Assembly (NCBI GenBank): GCA_947173495.1
Contig: CAMWFQ010000001.1
Span: 1 to 64,000 of the forward strand
Length of the DNA: 64,000 nt
Reading direction: 5' to 3'
From: an uncultured Lachnospiraceae bacterium
GTDB lineage: Bacteria; Bacillota; Clostridia; Lachnospirales; Lachnospiraceae
In this document: one piece after another, positions 1 through 7,333 of the stretch
Layout of the letters: every line of letters begins with the position of its first letter
Position numbering within the stretch: position 1 is the first letter of the stretch
Notes under the pieces: model-generated
What the model saw: the letters and a program-made list of their open reading frames with translations, nothing else
Told to the model about the DNA's origin: nothing
Databases searched by the model: none
Made by a program: the position numbers and the translations under genes

Positions 1-262
1 AGGATGGAAATGGTGCCAGATCCAGGTGCTCTGAAGGGCGGCTGCGGTACTAAAATCAGCAGACACCCGCAACGGGCACAGAACAATTTACGGATGTTGA
101 GCAGCCGGAAATTGTTCTAGATTAGGGTGTCCTGAAGGGCGGCTGCGGTACTGGAAATCAGCAGACGCTCGCAAGAGCACGGCACAATTTACAGACTCCT
201 TCCGGAGGATGGAAATGGTGCCAGATCCAGGTGCTCTGAAGGGCGGCTGCGGTACTAAAAAT
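1..262 (+). promoter_or_regulatory. Tandem structured-RNA array (riboswitch-like), locus 1
   Basis: Two complete copies and the 3' end of an earlier one lie before the esterase gene; the array probably continues upstream. The period is 101-104 nt, and the 17-mer GAAGGGCGGCTGCGGTA recurs near 34, 135 and 239. Each full copy folds the same way. P1 is 59-68 with 137-146, and 161-170 with 241-250. P2 is 76-79 with 127-130, and 177-180 with 231-234. P3 is 80-89 with 109-118, and 181-190 with 213-222, with a small hairpin inside. The copies differ in sequence while pairing is kept. Conserved loop bases include TTAC before and GGAAAT after the inner hairpin. The last copy runs straight into the ribosome site at 263-268. 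I cannot match it to a named RNA family. Confidence 0.72.
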
Positions 263-275
263 AGGAGGCACACTC

Positions 276-1079
276 ATGGCATTATTGCAAGTAAACTTTA
301 TGTCCCAGTCTCTGATGCGGACTGTTCCTGTCAATGTCATTCTTCCGGTGGACACGGAGAATGCTCCTTCCTCATCGGAGGAACAAAAGCCTTTCCAAAC
401 CCTTTATCTGCTTCACGGTATTTTCGGCAACTATGTGAACTGGCTGAACAAAAGCCGTATCCAGCAGTGGGCGGAGGAAAGGAATCTGGCTGTTGTCATG
501 CCCTCGGGGGAAAACAGCTTCTATGTTGACCGGTTGGAAAGCCACAATCTCTATGGGGAATTTATCGGCCGGGAGCTGGTGGACATCACCAGACGAATGT
601 TTCCGCTCTCCCGTAAAAGAGAAGACACCTTTATCGCAGGACTTTCCATGGGGGGCTACGGGGCTCTGCGTAACGGGCTTAAGTATCACGAGACCTTCGG
701 CTGTATTGCGGGCCTGTCCTCTGCGCTGATCACCGGATCGCTGGAGGAGCGCACAAACGATACTTCTGTTCTTTTAGAGCGCAGAGATTTTGCAGAAAGT
801 ATCTTCGGGGATCTGTCCAAAGTAAAAGACAGTGATATGAATCCTGAATGGCTGGTCTGCCGGCTGATAAACACAGGCGCCCCAATACCGGAAATCTATC
901 TGGCCTGCGGGACGGAAGATCCTCTGCTTGATCCCAACCGGAAATTCCGGGATTTTCTGAACGAGCAGGATGTGCCTTTGACCTATGAAGAAGGCCCCGG
1001 CGATCATAATTGGGATTTCTGGAATCAGTATATTCAGAAGGTGCTGGAATGGCTCCCTCTGAATCAGACAATCGAGTAG
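276..1079 (+). CDS. Alpha/beta-hydrolase esterase (tributyrin esterase / EstA-like)
   Basis: 267-residue cytoplasmic serine hydrolase of the esterase-D / FrmB superfamily, expected to cut short-chain acyl or acetyl esters, for example on sugars. Seen: an LLHGIFGN oxyanion-hole segment near residue 46, the nucleophile elbow GLSMGG near residue 123, an acid-bearing segment CGTEDPLLD near 210, and a C-terminal GDHNWDFW that supplies the catalytic histidine. No signal peptide. The start is fixed by AGGAGG at 263-268, seven bases upstream. The tandem structured RNA ends directly at this ribosome site, so translation control by that RNA is plausible. The exact substrate is unknown. Confidence 0.88.
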   Translation: MALLQVNFMSQSLMRTVPVNVILPVDTENAPSSSEEQKPFQTLYLLHGIFGNYVNWLNKSRIQQWAEERNLAVVMPSGENSFYVDRLESHNLYGEFIGRELVDITRRMFPLSRKREDTFIAGLSMGGYGALRNGLKYHETFGCIAGLSSALITGSLEERTNDTSVLLERRDFAESIFGDLSKVKDSDMNPEWLVCRLINTGAPIPEIYLACGTEDPLLDPNRKFRDFLNEQDVPLTYEEGPGDHNWDFWNQYIQKVLEWLPLNQTIE

Positions 1080-1085
1080 TGTCAA

Positions 1086-1423
1086 GTCGGTAATACAGCC
1101 TACTTTAACTTTGATGAAAACGAGGAATACAAGCAGTTTTTTGAGACCACCAAAGATGTACATCGCATTCTGCAGAATTTGATACTGGTCTGCCGGCAGC
1201 TGCCTATGATGACCTGTCTGCATTTAAGATCTATCTGGTGGATGTGGAACTGTTCCCAAATCAGGTCAGGCTCCGTGTGCGGTTCTCGCTGGATAATTTG
1301 AAGCTGGATGGAGATGCGCTGAACATTCCGCTGTTTATGGCCGTCCAGATGGATCGGCTGATTGGACTGGCATTGAACCAAAGACAAGTTGACACACATA
1401 ATGAACTCCACGGAGAATCGTAG
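1086..1423 (+). pseudogene. Decayed DUF4143-type AAA ATPase gene
   Basis: Remnant of an ATP-binding protein of the ATPase/DUF4143 group. One frame from 1086 reads AYFNFDENEEYKQFFETTKD, a segment usually near the N-terminus. After about 1177 the matching frame shifts and continues with PAAAYDDLSAFKIYLVD, which resembles the mid-protein LxAYxDxxAFKxYLxDVGL motif of DUF4143. It ends with a C-terminal-like piece before TAG at 1421-1423. The Walker A part and most of the middle are missing, so there is at least one internal deletion and one frameshift. The family call rests on motif memory only. Confidence 0.6.
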
Positions 1424-1480
1424 ATATCCAATGTCCATAGACAATATATTTACCTGAATGGAACGGATGATTGAGGCAAA

Positions 1481-1506
1481 AAGCCGGCGCCCATGCGCCG
1501 GCTTCT
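1481..1506. terminator. Bidirectional rho-independent terminator
   Basis: Perfect 10-bp stem 1481-1490 with 1495-1504 around a CCAT loop. On the minus strand it is followed by TTTTT, so it ends the leftward gene at 1600-2019. On the plus strand it is followed by a T-rich run and would stop transcription from the esterase side. Confidence 0.75.
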
Positions 1507-1599
1507 TTCTGTGCGCAGGCCCGTACAAAGGAAGCAGGCCGTGCGGCAGGCAGAGAGAAAACCTTCCCTGCCCGATTCTATCAAATTTATAAAGTCCTT

Positions 1600-2019
1600 T
1601 TATTCTTCAGGCTCAAACGAGAGAAACACAGAGCCGTTATGAATCAGCGTTCCGTTCATTCCCTTTGCCAGAGACCCGGCCTGTTTCGCCGATAGCGACA
1701 GAATGAGGCTGGTATGATCCTTCAGCAGAAAGGTAACATGATACCTGGTGTCTGCTCCGGCACATACCGGTCCTCCCTTTGACAGGTATTGTCCCGGATT
1801 CATCTGACTGACAGAGTCAACTTCTGTCACCTGCACATGCAGCTCCTTTTCTTTTTTCCGGGATATCAAAAAAATCAGTAAAAATGCAGCCACAGCCAGT
1901 ACCATGATCACAATTCCCTTTATCTTCCAGTCCCCTGCCTGATCAGGCATCAGGAATAAAACCACCATTGCAATCACGTCCAGAATCAGTAACGTTGACA
2001 AACTCTTTCTGTCAGCCAT
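1600..2019 (-). CDS. Small membrane protein, DUF2500-like
   Basis: 139 residues. Two hydrophobic segments (about residues 9-26 and 34-53) are followed by a soluble domain. The C-terminal pattern YHVTFLLKDHTSLILSLSAK, then a G-x-x-G-T-L stretch and a final FLSFEPEE, resembles DUF2500 proteins, whose function is unknown. I chose ATG at 2019 because GAGGAG lies ten bases before it, whereas the upstream ATG at 2028 almost touches that ribosome site. It stands alone between two leftward genes and ends at the terminator at 1481-1506. Confidence 0.7.
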   Translation of the reverse strand: MADRKSLSTLLILDVIAMVVLFLMPDQAGDWKIKGIVIMVLAVAAFLLIFLISRKKEKELHVQVTEVDSVSQMNPGQYLSKGGPVCAGADTRYHVTFLLKDHTSLILSLSAKQAGSLAKGMNGTLIHNGSVFLSFEPEE

Positions 2020-2052
2020 ATTTCCCATTCTCCTCTTCTTCTCCCTAAAATC

Positions 2053-2643
2053 CTAACTGGATTTCTGTATGCTCTTCTCATCTCTTCTGACAAATCTGCT
2101 GCTCTTCTCCAGGATCCCTGCCCTCAAGAGACGCCTCCGCACCTGTTCTCCCACTAAAACTGCAACCGCAAGCTTGATCAGATCTCCCGGGATAAACGGA
2201 ATCACACCAGCCCAGAGTGCCGCTGAAAAGCTCATAGCCGCCTGTTTTGCCAGCCAGAGGGTACCAAACAGATAACAGACTGCTGTTCCAACCAGCATTC
2301 CCCCTGCCTTTATCAGATAATTATCTTCCCACTTGTCAACCGCAAATCCAATGATAAGCGACATAAAGATATATCCGACAATGTAGCCTCCCGTAGGTCC
2401 TGCCACCTTTCCAATCCCTCCGGCAAAACCGGTAAAAACCGGAAGTCCTACCAGGCCCAGCAGAATATAAATACAGACGCTGATGGTTCCTCTCATCAGT
2501 CCAAGTATGTATACCGTAAGGTAAACCCCAAACATTCCCAGAGAAATCGGTACCGGACTTATCGGAATCGGAAGTGACAAAGGTCCCAGGATACATAAAA
2601 CTGCCGCCATTAATCCTGTCAGTGTTATTTGCTTTGTGTTCAT
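2053..2643 (-). CDS. bioY: BioY-type biotin transporter S component
   Basis: 196-residue integral membrane protein with about six helices, the substrate-binding subunit of an ECF-type biotin importer. Seen: the early segment PISPVPISLGMF, the middle GPTGGYIVGYI (a classic BioY signature) and the late IPFIPGDLIKL. It would work with an EcfAA'T module encoded elsewhere, or alone. ATG at 2643 is preceded by GGAGG with a six-base gap; earlier in-frame codons lie inside the promoter region. No biotin synthesis genes are nearby, which fits a scavenger. Confidence 0.9.
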   Translation of the reverse strand: MNTKQITLTGLMAAVLCILGPLSLPIPISPVPISLGMFGVYLTVYILGLMRGTISVCIYILLGLVGLPVFTGFAGGIGKVAGPTGGYIVGYIFMSLIIGFAVDKWEDNYLIKAGGMLVGTAVCYLFGTLWLAKQAAMSFSAALWAGVIPFIPGDLIKLAVAVLVGEQVRRRLLRAGILEKSSRFVRRDEKSIQKSS

Positions 2644-2692
2644 AATAATCCTCCATTCTTGCTCAGCCTGCGAATTGGGACGCAAGCACAAA

Positions 2693-2766
2693 TGTAAACT
2701 TATCACAAAGCAAAGTATACAATCTTCCCTTCGAATTGTCAACTGAATTTTCAAATTTGGTTTACA
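2693..2766 (-). promoter_or_regulatory. bioY promoter with flanking TGTAAAC half-sites
   Basis: TTGACA at 2742-2737 and TATACT at 2719-2714 with a 17-base spacer form a near-consensus sigma-A promoter. TGTAAAC at 2693-2699 and GTTTACA at 2760-2766 face each other across it. They resemble the outer arms of BirA operators, but the gap is about 60 bases rather than the usual 14-16, so BirA control is only a guess. Confidence 0.6.
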
Positions 2767-2801
2767 ATCTTTCTCCGGCCCACGATGCTGCTTTTATAAA
2801 C

Positions 2802-3236
2802 TCAGTCAATACAGAATTCCCCTGACAGATAATACCCCTGTTCCGTATCTGAAATCGTTTTAACGATCCGGAATTTTCCTTCCGGCAGTTTCCCATAGGA
2901 ATCCTCCCAGCTGATCTCCATCTCATCTCTTCCTCCCGCCGGGACCGTGAGCAGTTCCAGGGTAACCGCTGCCGGGTTGTCGGGCTCCACCTGATACCAT
3001 GCGCCGTCCTTTTCCATTTGAATCCAAAAGTCACGGCCATAGGATACGTCTCTGTCAGACTGGTTACTGATGGCATAAACGAGACCTGTGGGAGTCACTT
3101 TTTCAATGACGATTTCTACTCCCTCCAGCGTATTGACCTCTTCCGTAAATACGTCACCCAACTTCAGGCCGCACCCTGCAAACAGCGCAAGGCACAGACC
3201 GGTGACGATCATCAGTGCGACTCTGTTTCTGTTCAT
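2802..3236 (-). CDS. Lipoprotein with immunoglobulin-like (Big_14-type) domain
   Basis: 144 residues. An N-terminal signal ends in the lipobox LFAGC, with Cys22 lipidated. The rest looks like one small beta domain with VTPTGLVYAISNQSDRDVSY, then GAWYQVEP and YGKLPEGKFRIVK, a pattern typical of the Big_14 group in Clostridia. Function unknown; surface exposed by inference. It follows aspS on the same strand after 66 bases. Confidence 0.7.
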   Translation of the reverse strand: MNRNRVALMIVTGLCLALFAGCGLKLGDVFTEEVNTLEGVEIVIEKVTPTGLVYAISNQSDRDVSYGRDFWIQMEKDGAWYQVEPDNPAAVTLELLTVPAGGRDEMEISWEDSYGKLPEGKFRIVKTISDTEQGYYLSGEFCID

Positions 3237-3302
3237 TCCCCTTTCTTTCCTTTCATTATTTCCGGATCATTTCCCTTCCTTTCCACCAGAGAATGTTCTT
3301 TC

Positions 3303-5069
3303 TCAGGATTGTTCCTGCGGCAGAACCACCTTAATGTGTACGTCCGCAAGCTGCCTCTCATCTACTTCTGAAGGGGCTCCCATCATCACATCCTGAGCTG
3401 TCTTATTCATCGGGAACGGAATGATCTCACGAATACTCTCCTCGCCGGCAATCAGCATGACCATCCTGTCCACCCCGGGCGCAATCCCCGCATGGGGTGG
3501 CGCACCATAACAAAATGCATTGTACATAGCGGGAAACTTGGCCTTCACATCCTCCTCCGCAAGCCCCACTACCTGGAATGCCTTCACCATAATCTCCGGA
3601 TCGTGATTTCTCACCGCGCCGGAAGAAAGCTCCACCCCGTTGCATACCAGGTCATACTGATAGGCATAAATATCCAGCGGATCCTTCTGTTCAAGCGCTT
3701 CCATTCCTCCCTGAGGCATGGAAAACGGATTATGACAAAATTCCAGCTCCCCTGACTCCTCTCCGATCTCATACATTGGGAAATCCACAATCCAGCAGAA
3801 TTCATAGCACTCCTGCTTCATATGCCCGGGCGATGCATATCCCAGGAATTTTCGGAGCACACCGGCAGTCTTCAGGGCGTCCAGCCTTTTGCCGGCACTC
3901 AGCCCCACAAAGTCCCCGTTTTTAAGTCCCAGGGCTTTTATCACCTCTTCCTTTCTCTCCTGGAGGAATTTGGAAATACCACCTGTCAGGTCTCCCTTTT
4001 CATCCAGCTTAAACCAGTATACCTTCTGTCCGCTCTGTACCTCCACATCCGAACAGATCTTATCGATCGCCTTCCGGGTCCCGGTAAAATGATCTGCCAC
4101 AACAGCCTTCACCTGGGCTCCCTCAAAAGGTCCGAAACCACAGCCCTGCATACACGCCGTGACATCCTTCACCTGCAGATCAATCCTTAAGTCCGGTTTA
4201 TCCGTACCGTATCTTTCCATGGCGTCATTGTAGGAGATTCTGACAAACGGCGCTGAAGAAGCTATTTTATACCTGCCGTACTCTGCGAAAATAGGCGGAA
4301 GCACTGTCTCGATCACACGGAACACATCCTCCTGTGTCGCAAAAGCCATCTCCATATCCAGCTGATAAAACTCGCCGGGCGAGCGGTCCGCTCTGGCATC
4401 TTCATCCCTGAAACAGGGTGCAATCTGAAAATACCGGTCGAATCCGGAGGTCATCAGGAGCTGCTTAAACTGCTGGGGGGCCTGAGGCAGCGCATAGAAT
4501 TTGCCCGGATGATTTCTGGAGGGCACCAGATAGTCTCTTGCCCCTTCCGGTGAAGAACAGGTCAGAATCGGTGTTGTAATCTCCAGAAAATCCTGTTCTG
4601 TCATTCTCCTTCTGATCTCCGCCACGATCCTGCTTCTCAGGACGATCTTGTCCTTCACCGCAGGATTTCTCAAATCCAGATATCTGTATTTTAATCTGAC
4701 GGCTTCATCCGCCTCTTTCGAGCGGTTTACCTCAAAAGGCAGTTCATTATAAATACACTTTCCAAGAACGATGATATCTTCAGGCACCACTTCGATCTCG
4801 CCTGTGGCAAGCTGGGCATTCTTGCTGGAACGTTCCCGCACGGTACCTGTGATGGAAAGCGTTGACTCATTGTTGATCCCCGAGAGCTTCTGCATCATCT
4901 CTTCTGTCTCCACCACCACCTGAGTCACACCGTAAAAGTCCCGCAGAATCAGGAATCCCAGATTTTTGCTAACCTTCCTCATATTATCATACCAGCCTGT
5001 AAGGGTTACTTTCTGCCCTACATCGCTTAGTCTGAGCTGATTACATGTATGTGTCCTTGACTGTATCAT
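3303..5069 (-). CDS. aspS: Aspartate--tRNA ligase (divergent type)
   Basis: 588 residues, class II synthetase charging tRNA(Asp). Domains in order: OB-fold anticodon binder (about 1-110), catalytic core with motif 2 around FRDEDARADRSPGEFYQLD, the inserted GAD domain (about 290-410), then core motif 3 near PGVDRMVMLIAG. The wording QAPQQFKQLLM, SPGEFYQLDMEM and the C-terminal NKTAQDVMMGAPSEVDERQL resembles the AspRS form I associate with alpha-proteobacteria and Bacteroidetes rather than the common Firmicute form (QSPQLFKQLLM, RQPEFTQID). GAGG precedes ATG at 5069. It may be a transferred or second copy. Confidence 0.9.
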   Translation of the reverse strand: MIQSRTHTCNQLRLSDVGQKVTLTGWYDNMRKVSKNLGFLILRDFYGVTQVVVETEEMMQKLSGINNESTLSITGTVRERSSKNAQLATGEIEVVPEDIIVLGKCIYNELPFEVNRSKEADEAVRLKYRYLDLRNPAVKDKIVLRSRIVAEIRRRMTEQDFLEITTPILTCSSPEGARDYLVPSRNHPGKFYALPQAPQQFKQLLMTSGFDRYFQIAPCFRDEDARADRSPGEFYQLDMEMAFATQEDVFRVIETVLPPIFAEYGRYKIASSAPFVRISYNDAMERYGTDKPDLRIDLQVKDVTACMQGCGFGPFEGAQVKAVVADHFTGTRKAIDKICSDVEVQSGQKVYWFKLDEKGDLTGGISKFLQERKEEVIKALGLKNGDFVGLSAGKRLDALKTAGVLRKFLGYASPGHMKQECYEFCWIVDFPMYEIGEESGELEFCHNPFSMPQGGMEALEQKDPLDIYAYQYDLVCNGVELSSGAVRNHDPEIMVKAFQVVGLAEEDVKAKFPAMYNAFCYGAPPHAGIAPGVDRMVMLIAGEESIREIIPFPMNKTAQDVMMGAPSEVDERQLADVHIKVVLPQEQS

Positions 5070-5223
5070 AATCTACCTCTTTTCTATCCTGTATCTTCTT
5101 TCGTAAACGCCTCTATTATACACACTTCCCGGCTATTCCGCAAACGGTTTTTTAAAGTCCCCCCTATCAGCATTGCAGATACCACCATGAATGAAAGGGG
5201 TTTACTTTGAGCCTCCGGCGGAT

Positions 5224-5296
5224 GCGCAGAAAATGGGAGCGGAAGATGTCACTTCGTGACCCCATTTTCGCGCAGTTCAGCGCTGGAGCGCTGAAC
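5224..5296. repeat. Palindromic intergenic element
   Basis: In the 246-base gap between aspS and pepF. A long imperfect stem pairs GAAAATGGG near 5229-5237 with CCCATTTTC near 5261-5269, with an inner GTCAC-TTC-GTGAC hairpin. Next is a perfect 10-bp hairpin, 5275-5284 with 5287-5296. No T-run follows on the pepF strand, so it is not a standard terminator. It looks like a REP- or MITE-type element. Confidence 0.55.
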
Positions 5297-5315
5297 TTTC
5301 AAAATAACTAAATTT

Positions 5316-7130
5316 CTAAGCGCGCTCCAGTTCATCCGTAAGCCTTTCAATCTCTTCTATCATCTCTCCAATGGTATCGATGGTATTAAGCAAAGGCCCG
5401 TCTGTGGTGATATCAATGCCTGCCAGCCCGGCCAGTCCTACCGGATCCAGACTGCTGCCTGCTTCCAGGACTTTTTTCCAGTCCTCCACGGCAGGCGCGC
5501 CTTCCTCTTCGATCCTGCGGCAGGCCTGCGTGGCCACCGTAAGGCCGGCGCTGTAGGTATAGGAATACAGACCCATATAATAATGCGGCTGTCTCATCCA
5601 GGTAAGGGCGGCATCATCGGAAATCTCCACATCCTCTCCCCAGAATTTTTCCAGCGTCTCTTTCATAATGCGGCTCATGGTCTGCGCATTGACACTGCCT
5701 CCCTCATCCACAATCCTGTAAACTTCCCTCTGGCAGGCCGCCTCCAGAAGGTGTGTGACAAAATTATGATAATAAGTGTTGCTCACCATGCAGGAGAGCA
5801 CCCAGCGGCGGAAGCGGGGAGAGGGATCTGTTTTGATCAGATAATGCGCCATCAGAAGCTCGTTCATGGTGGAGGGCGCCTCCACAAAGTAAGTGGAAAC
5901 ATCCGTATCAAAAAGGGACTGCTTTTCATTGCAGGCTTTAAAGTGCCCGGCATGTCCCAGCTCATGGGCAAGGGTAAAGACATCCGCCATCCTCTCGTTC
6001 CAGTTCAGCAGGATAAAGGAATTTTTTCCATAAGGGCTGGCGCAGAAGCCTCCGGTGGATTTTCCCGCATTCCGGGCAAAATCCACCCACCTGTCACGGT
6101 AGGCCGTCTTTATCATCTCCACATAGTCCCCGCCCAGAACCGCCAGCCCTTTTTCGATGTAATTTTCGGATTCCTTGATGGTCACTTTCGGGTCGTATCC
6201 GGGGTCAACGGTTATTTTCAGATCGGCGAATGTCATTTTGTCCAGCTTATGAATCCTTTTCAGCAGACGGGCATACCGGCGCATATGAGGAGCAAGCTTT
6301 TCCATGATCAGATCGATCTGCCTGTGATACATCTCCTGCGTCACTTTCTGGGGGAAAAGCAGGCTGTCGAACACAGAGGAAAATCCCCGTAATACGGAAA
6401 GCGTTTTTTCGGTCTGCACCTGGGTATTGTAGGCGGCTGCCGTCACATTTTCGTATTCTCTGATCTTATCGGAAAAAGCTTTGAAGGCAGCACGGCGCTT
6501 TGGAGTGTCCTCGTCATACTCATAGTCATCCTCAAACAGAGAATACCCCAGCGGATACTCCCGGTCTCCCGTATCCGGAACCGTAAAAGGATCAAATTTC
6601 ATATCCGCCATTTTGGTCATATTGTAAATCTGATACGGAGCGTTCAGCGTCTGGTTTAAGGCCGCCAGCGCCCTCTCCGCCTCCGGATGGAGCCTGTGAG
6701 GCTTTTGTCTGAGAATGTCCTTTAGAAAAAGCTTATTGTCTGTGGCTGTGTCAATCGCCTTTTGCAGAACCTCCTCCTCCTGCTCCGAAAGCTCGCTCAC
6801 CACGAAGCTCAGCGTGCTTGCAATGTCGGCGGAAAGGCGTCCCGCTTTTTCATTTCGCTGCTGATTGTAAGCATCATAATAATCCACCGAAACTGCCAGG
6901 TCACAGTAATCCATAATCAGAATCAGCATCTGCTGCAGCTCTCTGTAATCGTCCAGACAGGCATTGATCCTCTCCGGTGTATTCAGTTTTCCCCGAAAGT
7001 TCTCCGCCATACGGCTGCTCAGGGCCTTAACCTTCTCCATATCCTGATACATTTCTTCTTCGGTGGTATAAATTGAGGACAGATCCCAGGTCAGTTCCAC
7101 GGGAACGTCTTTTCTTGATACAGGTTGCAT
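5316..7130 (-). CDS. pepF: Oligoendopeptidase F (M3 family metallopeptidase)
   Basis: 604-residue cytoplasmic zinc peptidase that trims imported oligopeptides. Seen: the zinc motif HELGH in TLAHELGHAGHF near residue 385, with a downstream glutamate segment EAPSTMNE, both typical of M3B enzymes. The length matches PepF. ATG at 7130 follows GGAGG with an eight-base gap; the longer in-frame start has no ribosome site. It is a single gene between the palindromic element and the divergent sensor kinase gene. A second M3 enzyme is at 56469-58172. Confidence 0.92.
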   Translation of the reverse strand: MQPVSRKDVPVELTWDLSSIYTTEEEMYQDMEKVKALSSRMAENFRGKLNTPERINACLDDYRELQQMLILIMDYCDLAVSVDYYDAYNQQRNEKAGRLSADIASTLSFVVSELSEQEEEVLQKAIDTATDNKLFLKDILRQKPHRLHPEAERALAALNQTLNAPYQIYNMTKMADMKFDPFTVPDTGDREYPLGYSLFEDDYEYDEDTPKRRAAFKAFSDKIREYENVTAAAYNTQVQTEKTLSVLRGFSSVFDSLLFPQKVTQEMYHRQIDLIMEKLAPHMRRYARLLKRIHKLDKMTFADLKITVDPGYDPKVTIKESENYIEKGLAVLGGDYVEMIKTAYRDRWVDFARNAGKSTGGFCASPYGKNSFILLNWNERMADVFTLAHELGHAGHFKACNEKQSLFDTDVSTYFVEAPSTMNELLMAHYLIKTDPSPRFRRWVLSCMVSNTYYHNFVTHLLEAACQREVYRIVDEGGSVNAQTMSRIMKETLEKFWGEDVEISDDAALTWMRQPHYYMGLYSYTYSAGLTVATQACRRIEEEGAPAVEDWKKVLEAGSSLDPVGLAGLAGIDITTDGPLLNTIDTIGEMIEEIERLTDELERA

Positions 7131-7268
7131 TGCATTTCCTCCGTCTGTGTTTTTGATCTCAATCGTACTGACTTCCAGTATAGCAGAGAGAAACCCCGGT
7201 GAAAAGTCCTGAATCACGTTCCCATTCCCATAGATGAAAATCTCATTTTCATTCCCGGGATTCTGTAG

Positions 7269-7274
7269 TATAAT
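7269..7274 (+). promoter_or_regulatory. Probable -10 box for the YesM/YesN pair
   Basis: TATAAT at 7269-7274, 60 bases before the kinase ATG, in the gap between the divergent pepF and kinase genes. The -35 is weak, which fits a promoter needing an activator. Confidence 0.4.
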
Positions 7275-7333
7275 TGATAAGGGACGATGAAATCTTTTGT
7301 CGTTTACCGCAGATGAAAGACAGGAGGCTGCAC

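Noticed and set aside
1-262. CRISPR array or minisatellite
   Set aside because: The repeats are about 100 bases long with diverged but still pairing arms and no unique spacers. A structured RNA explains them better.
1-275. Cobalamin or glycine riboswitch
   Set aside because: Some GGTG/GGAA wording recalls these, but I could not find their core motifs or overall fold.
5583-6392. Long frame (269 codons) opposite pepF
   Set aside because: Antisense shadow of a well supported peptidase gene, with no ribosome site or domain.
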